IMG/VR virus record: IMGVR_UViG_3300021140_000004
Location: 1 to 64,000 of that record
Origin: a virus
Length of the DNA stretch: 64,000 nt
Direction: 5' to 3' (one strand)
In this document: positions 38,602 through 47,860 of the stretch, piece after piece
How positions within the stretch are numbered: the stretch's first letter is position 1
How the letters are laid out: the number at the start of each line of letters is the position of its first letter
Program-made: the position numbers and the translations under genes
Notes under the pieces: generated by a model
What the model was told of the DNA's origin: nothing
Databases searched by the model: none
What the model saw: only the letters and a program-made list of their open reading frames with translations

Positions 38602-41600
38602 TTATAATAATTGAACTTTACCGATTACAACATCTGTTGTTATTTCTGTTGACCATACTGTCTTATTAGTATCCGAATTATTTTTCAAACCTAAAGACTT
38701 AATTAAATCTATTTGTGGTGGAACAGGTAATGTGTTTATAGTATATGTAAATAATCTACCTTTATTTATATCATTATATGGTGTGTAAATAACATATTTC
38801 TTTAACGGACCCGTTGCTAATCCATCCAAGAAAGTAGTTGCCGCATTATTTTCGTAATTGTAAATTGTCTTAATTGGTGTTTCGCTTGAGGGTCTTGGTC
38901 CTATCCAATAAGCGTCAAATTGTTCCCCAAAGTTAGTCGCCTGATTTCCAATAATAGTTGGATTGTTTAATATGTTAGCAATTAACGCATCTTTAAATGA
39001 TTGATATAAATTAGAATCAGTAACATCTTTATTCAAAATAAAATACTGTCTTCTGTTAGAATCATTCTCCCAAAATTCAGGGTATTTTAACAATGTTATT
39101 GGTTCAAAAACCGAACCACTATCATAGTTTTCAGTATCACCAACAGATGGTATTAAAGATGATTCATATTGTTGATTATCAAACGTAAACTCTTCAGTAT
39201 TTTCAATATCAAGTGTGAATTGGAAAAGACTGTCGGTTATTGTTGTCAAATCATCAGTTAATTCATTGTAAGTAGATTTTGTCGCCCCCGCATAATTTGC
39301 AGATACTTTATCCGTACCTTCTATCTCATAAACAACAATGTTACCATTAGACTCTTTAAATCCATCAGTACCATCTTTTAAGTTAGGGTATGTAATAACA
39401 TTAGTCCTATTTAATTGTTGGATGTAAGAAGTTTGTGTGTTAACTAATTCGTTAATTATTGATGTTAAAGCATTTTGGAAACCACTTTGTTTATTTCTAA
39501 TAAAACTAATATAATTCTCTTTCAATTGCCTAATTGATTTGTTAGAGAAGTTTTTGGTTGGATTACTCATCCAAAGCATAAACCCTTCAAGATTATCATC
39601 AATATCATTTATAAATTTAGAGAAAACAGAATCAACTGATTGTTGGATTGTTGATGGTTTACCAAAGATATACTTTTGTTCAATATTGTAATAAAAATCT
39701 CCATATTGATAATTTCTATTGTAAGCAATAATTTGTCTAACAGCATTATTATATTGTTTCAAAATATCCTTATTTTTATTTAATACTGTTGTAAAATAAT
39801 TTTGTGTTGACCCAACAAACTGCGTCATAAATTGTTGATAATCAATTGTACCTGTCGTCTCATTTTCACCAATTTCGGTTGTTAAAACTTTACCAATAGT
39901 CTCAGCGTTTGACTCAGTTTGTTCATCTTCAGTATCAGTTACTACAGGTGGTGGAACTTCAATACCTAAGTTTTTGATAAACTGTTGGTCTAAAATTTTA
40001 TAACTATCATCAGTGGCGTCTGCTCTGTCGTCATAAATTTCAGTATTAGCGTAGAAGTTAAATGACAACGCATTTTGTAATTTATCAACCGCCGTTTTTA
40101 ATCCTTGTCCACCAACAAAATTGAATGATAATTGAATTTTAGCAATCATAGGTTGGACACCAATACCTTCAGGATTTAAATCTAATTGCTCATATGAAAT
40201 ACCTAAAGAATTTGGTATAATTTTAGAATGGTAGAAATCCCCAACTCTTAATATTAAGACAGGTGGCGCGCCAAACGCAGTGTTTACAGCATTATTGTAT
40301 TCTAACGATGATGACCCGTCAGTAGCGTTTTTAACCGTAGGTATTGTATCACCAGGTCTCATACACTGTTGTAAGAATGTTAGTCTACCGTTTAAACCTT
40401 CAGGTGTTATTGAATGGAATGCAGGGTGAAAGAATTTTAATTTATCTCTAAGGTTGTCATAAACCATAGGGGTTTCTTGTCTAATCAATTCAAAATAGTC
40501 ACACTCAGATAATAATTTTCTTAAAACTCTTTTAGTGATATTATCTCTAAGACTTGTTGTTGTTTCAACAACTTGTTCTACAGTTGTTTTGGTTGAAACC
40601 TCTGTTGATATCTGTGATTGATATTTTGGTGATGATTGGTCAATAATTGGTGGTGTTTTTGGTACACTTGGGATATTGACATTAAGATTGAATTTAACCC
40701 TTCTACAAGACATCGCATTTACACTATAGATGGCTTCAGGTCTTGATAATCTATCAGCATCCAAATTAGCACAATTAAATGTCTCAAATTTCATATTATT
40801 TTGACCAACAGGTTGTACAGTTGTATTTTCACCTTTCGGTATTAATACTAAAGTTAATTGTTTTGTTACGTCAATAGCATTTGCCAATTGTCCAATAGAA
40901 CGGATGTATTGAACAACAGAATCCAATCTTCTTTGGGATAGAGCGTCGTTATAATTTACGGTTTGTGGTTTTGACGCACTACCTTCTAATATTAACTCAA
41001 CTTTTGCGTCAGGATTAATTTTTAAAGTTTCATCTAACTTATACAACATCTCCTGTAGTTTATTCTTATTAAACTCAATAACACTTGGGAAGAAGTTGTT
41101 TACCGCAGATGGGTTGGCACTATCTCTGTCATAAATTGCTCTCGTATTAGCGTTTGTATAAACAGAATAATAACTAGTATAATTTTCAACAGTTTGGTCT
41201 TTAAGTGGGTAATCGTTTTCAAAATACAAACCATAATTGTTAAAACTTTCCAAGTAAGTTTTAGTTTGGTCCGTATTGTTTGCCGTTTGTGACCCAATAT
41301 TAGTATTACCACCACCAGGAGTTCCATTCGCCCCTGTTGACCCATCACCTGTTTGTACCGTATTAACAAGATATCTTATCTCTTCAGTTGTAACATTTTT
41401 ACTTTGGATTTTTTGTTGAATTTCAAATAAATCTTGTGTGTTGAATTGGTAGTATTTTTCAGCCAACTCATATAAGTCATATTTTTTACAACCTGCAAAG
41501 AACGAATCTAACAACCCTTGAACTCTTTCTCTTGACTGTTCATTAGCTAATACTCGATTAACAATTAAGTTTAACACTGATGGGTGGTCGACAACAATTT

Positions 41601-43668
41601 GCCATTGTAGACTTCCAGTTCTTGATGTGTTGTTATATGTGTATACAGGTTCTACTCTACCAATAAAGTCAGTTGGTTTAAAGTTGGCTTGTACTTGCTC
41701 ACTAAACTCTAAACCATAAGGTGGGAACCACATAACTCGACCACCATTAGGTCCTCTCTCACACACAGGTAAATCTTGAACACTTAAACCAGGTCTGTTT
41801 GATGTTCTCCAAGCTAAGTTTTCAATAGAGAACATATATTTTTTAGCACCTTCAGGTGTGATATTTGTAGAGTCATTACCCTTCATTGGAGCAATGTTTA
41901 AGTTGTATGTATTGTCTAAAACAGAGTATGCAAACTTTCTACCTGAGGTTGTAATACCATCTTGTTTTTGTAAATCATTGTATTGTAAATAAGGAGTATC
42001 TTTTTGGAAAACTCTACAATATTCCGCACCTCTTTCTTGTCCAGTTGCGCCAACATATCTAATAACTCTTGAACCTTTTGTAAGTTCTTTGTAACCATCA
42101 TTAAAGACTTTAGATACTTGGTCAATAGCGTTTCCTACGTGTTGTAGTCTTCTACCACCTCTTGGTTGGGAATCAATAAGTCTTTGAGTTTGGTCTAAAA
42201 TAGAACCATCCCTAAAATCATTATTAGTTGATTCTGTGTTCTGATAACCTAATGACGGGAAGTCAGGGTCATCAGCAATTATTTCACCACCTATACCAAC
42301 TTTTTTACCAGCGTTACCTCTATACTTAGGTGACACCCAAGTAAATCCTCCTAATATATCACCACCACTACTGTATGTCGGTCCGTTAGCCCCCAACTTA
42401 ACAGCCTTACTCGGTCCTTCATATAACTGAGCGAGTTCTTGTGGACCATATACAGGTGCAGATATTTCTCTACCAAATTGGTCAACAGGTAAATCACCAG
42501 ATGGTGAAAAAATATCACCAGGTTCAGACTTAGGTGAACCAATATAATAATTCGAATCATCTTCTGTTCCACCAACTAAACCACCTCTTAACCTATCAAA
42601 GAATGTTCTGTTGTATCCTGGCTTATATCTGTTGTAATCTAAATTACCAAATAATAAATTTTTTGTTCCTGTTCCTGTATTTTCTAAAAACAACACTGAA
42701 CCCGATTTAGGTGACCCTAATAATCTACCAAAAAATCTACCTAAACCTGAAAATAAATTAGCTTGGGAATATGCCCCCGCCAATTGTTGTGTTGTAAACC
42801 CTTGTTTAGAATTAATTGATGGGTCCCAATATGAACCAGGTATAATTGAGTATGGGGCATAAGTCCCTGAAATCCTAGCAATAAAATCGGCCGCAGCACC
42901 TAAAACAGTTCCACCAACAGTAATTTTGTATACAGGTTCTAATATGGGTGTTCTACCCATTATTATATTCAATATACCTGTACCACCAGCAGCATTTAAT
43001 ATGTTTATACGGTCTAAAGTATTTTGTCTAATACCATCAGCAATTCGTTGTTCAAAACCATCTTTAAGTCTACGAGCACCTAATTGTGCAATAAACGAGT
43101 CTTGACTCAACAACCCATCACTACCTTGTGGGTCATTTCTTAAAAGGATTGAAGATGGTGAGTAAAAAGACGAAACAAATGTTGGGTATGGTTGATTGTT
43201 ATAATACTTTTGTCCAGCTAAACTTGGGCTAACCGTATCAAAACTATCAAAAAACGGAGCAGAATCTAAAACCGCGTTTGAATTATTACCAAAAACATTT
43301 AATGGTTTCCAAGCAGGTGCAACACCGGGAAATCCTACCTGAGCAGCTTGTGGTCCTTCATCAACTAAATCAGCATCTTGGAATCCATATTCACCCTCAT
43401 TTGAATTAGTATTGTTTAAGGTATTTGGATTGGCAACTTGTGTATAACCCCCATCAGCACCATATTGATTTAATGGATATAAATCGTTTGCAAAAACAGG
43501 AGTATCAATTAAAGCATCGTTACTATCTACGGGTGATAAGTCTCTTTGTATAACTTCATAGTTCTGTGGAGGACTAAAAGCATAAGACTTTTTATATGGC
43601 ACGAGATTCCTTACTACTAATTTTTTTCTAAAAACTTCTGAGCTAGGAAAATCTAATGGACTTGGCAT
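38602..43668 (-). CDS. Giant baseplate/hub protein with OmpA-like domain, 1688 aa
   Basis: Residues about 855-950 resemble an OmpA C-terminal-like domain. An early FFPSVIEFNKNKLQEMLYKL segment is followed by VELILEGSASKP and YNDALSQRRLDSVVQYIRS. This matches the G-x-AS, YN-x-x-LS-x-x-R-x-x-SV pattern of peptidoglycan-binding OmpA-like domains. Farther on, RVGDFYHSKIIPNSLGISYE and IAKIQLSFNFVGGQG (about 1150-1215) look like a tail-hub adaptor. The N-terminal 500 residues are Gly/Asn/Pro rich. The enclosed OmpA-like fold could contact peptidoglycan during penetration. A TATTTAT box lies 13 bases upstream of the ATG at 43668, heading the hub cluster. The assignments are by eye. Confidence 0.62.
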   Translation of the reverse strand: MPSPLDFPSSEVFRKKLVVRNLVPYKKSYAFSPPQNYEVIQRDLSPVDSNDALIDTPVFANDLYPLNQYGADGGYTQVANPNTLNNTNSNEGEYGFQDADLVDEGPQAAQVGFPGVAPAWKPLNVFGNNSNAVLDSAPFFDSFDTVSPSLAGQKYYNNQPYPTFVSSFYSPSSILLRNDPQGSDGLLSQDSFIAQLGARRLKDGFEQRIADGIRQNTLDRINILNAAGGTGILNIIMGRTPILEPVYKITVGGTVLGAAADFIARISGTYAPYSIIPGSYWDPSINSKQGFTTQQLAGAYSQANLFSGLGRFFGRLLGSPKSGSVLFLENTGTGTKNLLFGNLDYNRYKPGYNRTFFDRLRGGLVGGTEDDSNYYIGSPKSEPGDIFSPSGDLPVDQFGREISAPVYGPQELAQLYEGPSKAVKLGANGPTYSSGGDILGGFTWVSPKYRGNAGKKVGIGGEIIADDPDFPSLGYQNTESTNNDFRDGSILDQTQRLIDSQPRGGRRLQHVGNAIDQVSKVFNDGYKELTKGSRVIRYVGATGQERGAEYCRVFQKDTPYLQYNDLQKQDGITTSGRKFAYSVLDNTYNLNIAPMKGNDSTNITPEGAKKYMFSIENLAWRTSNRPGLSVQDLPVCERGPNGGRVMWFPPYGLEFSEQVQANFKPTDFIGRVEPVYTYNNTSRTGSLQWQIVVDHPSVLNLIVNRVLANEQSRERVQGLLDSFFAGCKKYDLYELAEKYYQFNTQDLFEIQQKIQSKNVTTEEIRYLVNTVQTGDGSTGANGTPGGGNTNIGSQTANNTDQTKTYLESFNNYGLYFENDYPLKDQTVENYTSYYSVYTNANTRAIYDRDSANPSAVNNFFPSVIEFNKNKLQEMLYKLDETLKINPDAKVELILEGSASKPQTVNYNDALSQRRLDSVVQYIRSIGQLANAIDVTKQLTLVLIPKGENTTVQPVGQNNMKFETFNCANLDADRLSRPEAIYSVNAMSCRRVKFNLNVNIPSVPKTPPIIDQSSPKYQSQISTEVSTKTTVEQVVETTTSLRDNITKRVLRKLLSECDYFELIRQETPMVYDNLRDKLKFFHPAFHSITPEGLNGRLTFLQQCMRPGDTIPTVKNATDGSSSLEYNNAVNTAFGAPPVLILRVGDFYHSKIIPNSLGISYEQLDLNPEGIGVQPMIAKIQLSFNFVGGQGLKTAVDKLQNALSFNFYANTEIYDDRADATDDSYKILDQQFIKNLGIEVPPPVVTDTEDEQTESNAETIGKVLTTEIGENETTGTIDYQQFMTQFVGSTQNYFTTVLNKNKDILKQYNNAVRQIIAYNRNYQYGDFYYNIEQKYIFGKPSTIQQSVDSVFSKFINDIDDNLEGFMLWMSNPTKNFSNKSIRQLKENYISFIRNKQSGFQNALTSIINELVNTQTSYIQQLNRTNVITYPNLKDGTDGFKESNGNIVVYEIEGTDKVSANYAGATKSTYNELTDDLTTITDSLFQFTLDIENTEEFTFDNQQYESSLIPSVGDTENYDSGSVFEPITLLKYPEFWENDSNRRQYFILNKDVTDSNLYQSFKDALIANILNNPTIIGNQATNFGEQFDAYWIGPRPSSETPIKTIYNYENNAATTFLDGLATGPLKKYVIYTPYNDINKGRLFTYTINTLPVPPQIDLIKSLGLKNNSDTNKTVWSTEITTDVVIGKVQLL

Positions 43669-43681
43669 CTTATTTTATTTA

Positions 43682-43688
43682 ATAAATA
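43682..43688 (-). promoter_or_regulatory. TATTTAT box upstream of the hub cluster
   Basis: TATTTATT on the coding strand lies 13 bases before the ATG at 43668. Confidence 0.45.
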
Positions 43689-43705
43689 GAAACTATACTA
43701 TTTTT

Positions 43706-45388
43706 TTATTGGTTTTTAACAATCGCTCTATTACCACTTTCAATAACTTGTTGGTAGATTTTGTTTTTAAACTCTGTTGAGTTTAGTATATCTTCAAATT
43801 CTTTTCTTGTCATTCCTGGAGATGTTTCAACTTGAAACTTAACAGTACCATTCATAGACACATCTTGTTGGATTTTAACATTTTTTTCCTTCAATCCAAC
43901 ACTATCCTGTATCATTTTAATAGTTTTATTATACATTCCTTCAATCTCACTCTTAGGTTTGTTATCTCCCAAGTTAGCTAAGAATGTTTTCATCATTTCA
44001 GCTGACTTATCTTTAGTACCTTCATAAGCACTTTCAATAGCACTTAACGCTTCATCGATACTTTTAGCGTCTTTTTTCTGAGCCGCGTTATAAACCAAAG
44101 ACCTAATATCATCACCGACACCTTCAAACATTTTTCTAATGTCTTGGGAACTACCCATAGCACTAAAAGACGCCCCTTGCACGTCTTCTCCAACTCTTCT
44201 AAAACCTTCTAAGTTTCTAAATACTGAGGTTTGTCCAACAAGAGAAGCTGCTAATCCATCTGCCATAGATTTCAAATAATTAGTTTGAAGTTCGTCAAAA
44301 GATAATTGTTTTAAGGCGATTTCCTCCATAGTTTTTGGAGTATCTTCTTGTTGTTTTACAAGTTTTTCAAACTGTCCCTGAGATAGTTCTGAAAGTTTCT
44401 TATATCCTTCCTCATCAGATACTTTAACAATATATTCACCACCCTCATCTCTTTTAGCTAAATTAGCGACTAAAGTCTTATCTTCATCAGATGCGTCAAT
44501 ACTAAAACTTATATCAGCTAAACGAGTATCTAAATCTAACGCAGCAATTGCAGCTTTTTTCAAGTTTTCTGCCCCCAATCCAGTTTCTTGACCAATTTCC
44601 TTTAACATTCTTAACCCATATGGATTAATTTCAAATCTCTGCGTTTCTTCGTTGAACTGAGCATATGTTTTGGCCATATTGATAATACTATCTTGTAGTT
44701 TACCAGGGTCATTAATCGAAGCATCCATTAATGCAAACGGGTCAACCAAAGTCCCCATTGTTACACCAAGTCTTTGAAATGTTGACGCCATTTTTATTGC
44801 CCCCTCAGGGTCCATAACTGAGTCCGCGAATTCAGCCGTCTTATTCATATCATACCTCAACATAGACGCTTGAGCCGCCATTTTTGTTAAACCCATAACA
44901 CCATCTTGGAAATTAAATCGGTTCATCATATCCATATTCTCTACAACGTCCTTCATAATTTCCCTAGCATTTAACCCTAAACTTTGGATATAACTTATAC
45001 TATCAACGGTTCGTTCAGCGATTAAAGACGCTTCCATACCAGCTTTACCAAAAGATTCTGTAAGGTTTTGAACTTCTGTATCAAGGTATTTACCAGCGGC
45101 ATAAAGTTCTGTGATTGTTTCGGTAGTGGCAATCATATTTCTTCGAGACCCTTCAGCGACTTGGGCAATTACCCTACCAGCATCAGCTGCGGTACCACCA
45201 AGTCTTGTAACCTCTCTTACACTATCAGCAACACTTGTCGAAAACTCTGTAACCCTTGTTCTTGATTCACCAAAAGCGTTATTGGTTTTTGTAACAGCAT
45301 CACTAATTTGGTTGAAAATATCAGCGGAAGTTTTTAAAGGTTTAAAAAACTTTTCTAAATTTTCAAATAATTCATCCATTTGACCCAT
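43706..45388 (-). CDS. Tape-measure candidate (T4 gp29-like by position and form), 560 aa
   Basis: The protein is long, predicted helical and low in aromatics, with coiled-coil stretches (for example LKTSADIFNQISDAVTKTNN and a later SREVTRLGG-type region). It lies just downstream of the tail-chaperone pair and upstream of the hub proteins. This is where the tape-measure gene sits in contractile-tail phages. Its length is close to T4 gp29 (590 aa). The C-terminus has a basic, compact end (NKIYQQVIESGNRAIVKNQ). No direct family signature is visible, so the assignment is contextual. A TATTTATA box lies 17 bases upstream. Confidence 0.62.
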   Translation of the reverse strand: MGQMDELFENLEKFFKPLKTSADIFNQISDAVTKTNNAFGESRTRVTEFSTSVADSVREVTRLGGTAADAGRVIAQVAEGSRRNMIATTETITELYAAGKYLDTEVQNLTESFGKAGMEASLIAERTVDSISYIQSLGLNAREIMKDVVENMDMMNRFNFQDGVMGLTKMAAQASMLRYDMNKTAEFADSVMDPEGAIKMASTFQRLGVTMGTLVDPFALMDASINDPGKLQDSIINMAKTYAQFNEETQRFEINPYGLRMLKEIGQETGLGAENLKKAAIAALDLDTRLADISFSIDASDEDKTLVANLAKRDEGGEYIVKVSDEEGYKKLSELSQGQFEKLVKQQEDTPKTMEEIALKQLSFDELQTNYLKSMADGLAASLVGQTSVFRNLEGFRRVGEDVQGASFSAMGSSQDIRKMFEGVGDDIRSLVYNAAQKKDAKSIDEALSAIESAYEGTKDKSAEMMKTFLANLGDNKPKSEIEGMYNKTIKMIQDSVGLKEKNVKIQQDVSMNGTVKFQVETSPGMTRKEFEDILNSTEFKNKIYQQVIESGNRAIVKNQ

Positions 45389-45405
45389 AGCGATTCTTTT
45401 TTTCT

Positions 45406-45412
45406 ATAAATA
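45406..45412 (-). promoter_or_regulatory. TATTTAT box upstream of the tape-measure candidate
   Basis: TATTTATAG on the coding strand lies 17 bases before the ATG at 45388, between the small chaperone-like ORF and the tape-measure candidate. Confidence 0.47.
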
Positions 45413-45426
45413 GGACTACTTTGATT

Positions 45427-45606
45427 TTATGGTTTTTGATTATCCTCAATCCACTTATTTAAAAGATATTTTCTGTAAAAAATGGGCATAGACAAAAACT
45501 CCCCCCATCCTATATGAAGAAGTTTTGCCATATAATAAAATTCGTCTAATTGAGTTTGCCTATGTTCAGAAGAAAGGGCGAAAAAATTCAACCCCAAACC
45601 CAACAT
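45427..45606 (-). CDS. Small tail-assembly-chaperone-like ORF overlapping the gp26-like gene, 59 aa
   Basis: This short frame is +1 relative to the gp26-like gene and overlaps its last 41 bases. It starts at an ATG right after an in-frame TGA. The translation contains FFALSSEHRQTQLDEFYYMA and HIGWGEFLSMPIFYRKYLLNKW. The pattern of a helix, then (F/L)-x-x-(L/M)P-x-x-x-RK-x-L-x-x-W, is typical of the second component of phage tail-assembly chaperone pairs. It lies between the gp26-like gene and the tape-measure candidate, the position of such genes. It may be a separate protein. It may also be reached by ribosomal frameshifting on the run of six T in the overlap (at about 45581-45586). Confidence 0.65.
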   Translation of the reverse strand: MLGLGLNFFALSSEHRQTQLDEFYYMAKLLHIGWGEFLSMPIFYRKYLLNKWIEDNQKP

Positions 45607-46306
45607 TCACTGTGAGCTTTTCTCCTGACGGGGCTATAACGACGCGACTTAAGTCTAATTTGGGTTCATTGTCATCCATAAATTTCTTTATGAATTTTGA
45701 GTCTGCTAAAGGCATTTGTTCTGAGAACTTAGCAATTTCACCTTTATCAGTATTTCCATCCACTGAGACAATTTCTCTTTGGAGTCTTAAAGTTCTTCTT
45801 GGTGCGATTCTACCTTGGGGGTATGTATTTAACTGATTTGTTAATTCGATTGATTGTCCGAATGTAAGTGGTCTTAATTTAACATTTTTTCCTGACATTG
45901 GTAACATAACGGTCCAAGTTCCATCTTCATCGGGAGACTTTCCTTTATTGATATCCAATTCACTCAAATCAACATTTGTTTTGAATGGGTTACCTGTTTT
46001 TGGGTCAGTTACCGTAATTTCCATATCAGAACCAAAAGATGTATTACGTAAGAAAATTAAAATCGCTTCAACATCACCTTCCATTAATTCTTCAGGTCTA
46101 AGACCTGGTTCATAAATTTTGGCTCTTAATAGATTCAATGTCATATCTCTACCACCAGCCATAAGAATATTTTCATCTGCAGCTGTTAGGTATCCGACTT
46201 TTACACTGTCTTTTTTATTTTTGTAAAAAATTCCTTTTGATGGTAGCGGTACCACATCGTGTGGTAATGAAAATTCCATCTGTCCATATTGTGCTGATTC
46301 ATCCAT
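45566..46306 (-). CDS. 26: Baseplate hub assembly / tail chaperone protein, T4 gp26-like
   Basis: The 246-aa protein begins with VVPLPSKGIFYKNKKDSVKV and continues with YLTAADENILMAGGRDM and a GDVEAILIFLRNTSFG segment. This is the layout of the T4 baseplate (gp26-type) family: an LPS-x-G-x-FY start, then an (M)T-x-x-DE motif and a ring-like core. Proteins of this type act in tail assembly. The gene follows the tail-tube gene and overlaps the small chaperone-like ORF at its 3' end. Its upstream region holds the tube-gene terminator and a degenerate TATTTAA box. Confidence 0.75.
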   Translation of the reverse strand: MDESAQYGQMEFSLPHDVVPLPSKGIFYKNKKDSVKVGYLTAADENILMAGGRDMTLNLLRAKIYEPGLRPEELMEGDVEAILIFLRNTSFGSDMEITVTDPKTGNPFKTNVDLSELDINKGKSPDEDGTWTVMLPMSGKNVKLRPLTFGQSIELTNQLNTYPQGRIAPRRTLRLQREIVSVDGNTDKGEIAKFSEQMPLADSKFIKKFMDDNEPKLDLSRVVIAPSGEKLTVNVGFGVEFFRPFF

Positions 46307-46308
46307 AA

Positions 46309-46338
46309 TAAAAAACCGTAGAGTTTAGCTCTACGGTT
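46309..46338 (-). terminator. Intrinsic terminator after the tail-tube gene
   Basis: A perfect 10-bp stem (aaccgtagag / ctctacggtt) with a 5-nt loop is followed on the minus strand by six or more T. It lies between the tube-gene stop and the gp26-like start, separating abundant tube mRNA from chaperone mRNA. Confidence 0.85.
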
Positions 46339-46373
46339 AAATATAAATTGAAAAAAAAGTAAATAAACAATTC

Positions 46374-46862
46374 TTAATAAATTAACACACAACGGTCCAT
46401 TCTAAGTGTTGTTGCAATGGTTGCTAATCCATCCTGACTGTAATTCAACTGGTTAAAGTTAACATCACTTAAGAATGTTCCATATAATATCCATTTTTCT
46501 ACTACAACACCTGTTGGGTCTAACATCTCAAGGTCGACATCTTTTTTGTAACCCGCAGCATAACCCATACGACCAGTTACTGATTCCGCACATAAACGAA
46601 CCCATTCCATCATAGCTTGTGCGGCTGAAGGTCCAATTGGGTCACGGAATGTTACCGGAATTGTCTGCCAGTTAAATCTACCCGCAACGAATGTAGATGT
46701 ATTTAAAAACGGTATTTCAACCGGATTAATTGTAATGTGTGGTCGAGCAGCGCTCTCAACAAACCATTCGTTGATACCCAAAGATGATGGGAACCTTAGA
46801 ATGAATCGGTTCATTCTTTTAGGTTCGTAAGGTATCGGCATTTTCATTAATAAATCAGCCAT
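46374..46862 (-). CDS. 19: Tail tube protein, T4 gp19-like
   Basis: The 162-aa protein has the gp19/tail-tube layout. An N-terminal segment PKRMNRFILRFPSSLGINEW is followed by AARPHITINPVEIPFLNTST, then WQTIPVTFRDPIGPSAAQAM. It ends with the strand pair VNFNQLNYSQDGLATIATTL. T4 gp19 is 163 aa. The protein stacks as hexamer rings inside the sheath. It is flanked by a TATTTATA box (34 bases upstream) and a strong terminator, so it forms a single-gene unit as expected for a highly expressed protein. Confidence 0.9.
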   Translation of the reverse strand: MADLLMKMPIPYEPKRMNRFILRFPSSLGINEWFVESAARPHITINPVEIPFLNTSTFVAGRFNWQTIPVTFRDPIGPSAAQAMMEWVRLCAESVTGRMGYAAGYKKDVDLEMLDPTGVVVEKWILYGTFLSDVNFNQLNYSQDGLATIATTLRMDRCVLIY

Positions 46863-46896
46863 TGTTCTTTGTTTCTTTTACTTTGTTAATTTATCT

Positions 46897-46903
46897 ATAA
46901 ATA
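46897..46903 (-). promoter_or_regulatory. TATTTAT box upstream of the tail-tube gene
   Basis: TATTTATAG on the coding strand lies 34 bases before the ATG at 46862, in a 126-base intergenic region with no other recognisable element. Confidence 0.5.
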
Positions 46904-46988
46904 TACAATTTGTAGTTTTTTTACCTATTGACTTTTAAAGGTTAATTTTCTACTATTGCATTGTATCTAGTTCTAGTTTCCAGTTTAT

Positions 46989-47813
46989 TTAATATTGCTT
47001 TTTAATTCCTCCAGCTGTTGAATAAGTAGTTAATCCTTCTTCTTTGTCTTTAAAATATCCTTTAATTGCTTCTAGGTTTTTTAAATCATCATCGGAAAAC
47101 CCTATTTTAGGTTCAGCAGGAATAAATTTATTTGCAATGTCTTTTTTGAGGGTCGCCCTACCTTTAAGTAAAGAAGCCATCGATTTAATATAATAAATAA
47201 AATCTTCTAAAGCTTTTATTTTTGCTTGTTCAGGGTTTTGAGCTCCTGACGCATCACCAAAACTTACAGGGTTATAACGATTCATTTCTAAATATGAACG
47301 TATAAGTTGTGTATCAGTCATTTTTTCTTCACCCGCAAACTCACGATATTTTCTTAAGTTCTTTAAAAGTTTTTCCTTATCTATACCCTGATAATTGTTT
47401 ATGATGTAGTTGAAAACTCCCTCTTTAATTGTGTTCGGGTTATGACCTCTTGCGGTGATTATCGCAAAAATGGACCCGTTGTTAACCGCTTCTACAAAGT
47501 CATCCCAAGCAGGACCTGGTTTAGCTCTCATAGCATCTATTAAAAACTGTCCATCACCAGGTGTTCTGAAGTTTCTAAATGGGTCATCAGAAAATCCTAC
47601 AATAGTCTCACCCTTGTAATCGAATTTTTCTTTTCCTATTTTACTTCTGTATTCGGCGAAATCATCTGTAGACATTTCTACATCATCACCATCTTCACTC
47701 TGTAAAATAATTTTAGTTGGCATATGGACAATGTTATCATCCCAGTCAAAAGCGTAATACTTAAGGTCTGGTGTCCCGTGTTTTGATATACCTTCTTTAA
47801 ATTCTCTTTTCAT
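46989..47813 (-). CDS. HAD-superfamily-like phosphatase/nucleotidase, 274 aa
   Basis: The segment YYAFDWDDNIVHMPTKI fits HAD motif I (hydrophobic strand, DxD, then N/T). IFAIITARGHNP fits motif II (hydrophobic strand ending in T). VSFGDASGAQNP later could be motif IV, though a second acidic residue is not clear. HAD proteins usually remove phosphate from small molecules or nucleic-acid ends; the substrate here is unknown. The gene sits between the sheath and tube genes, an odd place for an enzyme. A GTG at 47843 would give a longer form, but that codon lies inside the sheath terminator stem, so the ATG at 47813 is preferred. Confidence 0.65.
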   Translation of the reverse strand: MKREFKEGISKHGTPDLKYYAFDWDDNIVHMPTKIILQSEDGDDVEMSTDDFAEYRSKIGKEKFDYKGETIVGFSDDPFRNFRTPGDGQFLIDAMRAKPGPAWDDFVEAVNNGSIFAIITARGHNPNTIKEGVFNYIINNYQGIDKEKLLKNLRKYREFAGEEKMTDTQLIRSYLEMNRYNPVSFGDASGAQNPEQAKIKALEDFIYYIKSMASLLKGRATLKKDIANKFIPAEPKIGFSDDDLKNLEAIKGYFKDKEEGLTTYSTAGGIKKQY

Positions 47814-47819
47814 ATTGGC

Positions 47820-47845
47820 AAAAAGTGGGGTGATTAACCCCACTT
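47820..47845 (-). terminator. Intrinsic terminator after the tail-sheath gene
   Basis: A 9-bp stem (aagtggggt / accccactt) with a 5-nt loop is followed on the minus strand by five T. It lies 16 bases after the sheath stop and 7 bases before the HAD-like ATG, so the HAD gene may depend on read-through. Confidence 0.82.
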
Positions 47846-47860
47846 ATAATTAGTAGTTTA

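Noticed and set aside
31676-46903. TATAAATA read on the plus strand as T4-type late promoters
   Set aside because: At 14 of the 16 sites this would drive transcription away from the adjacent start and antisense to the genes upstream, and at the two plus-strand genes the orientation flips with the gene.
46863-46988. A small RNA or gene in the 126-base gap upstream of the tail-tube gene
   Set aside because: Only the TATTTAT box is visible; no stable hairpin or frame of useful length was found.
47814-47843. GTG-initiated 10-residue extension of the HAD-like protein
   Set aside because: The codon is part of the sheath terminator stem.
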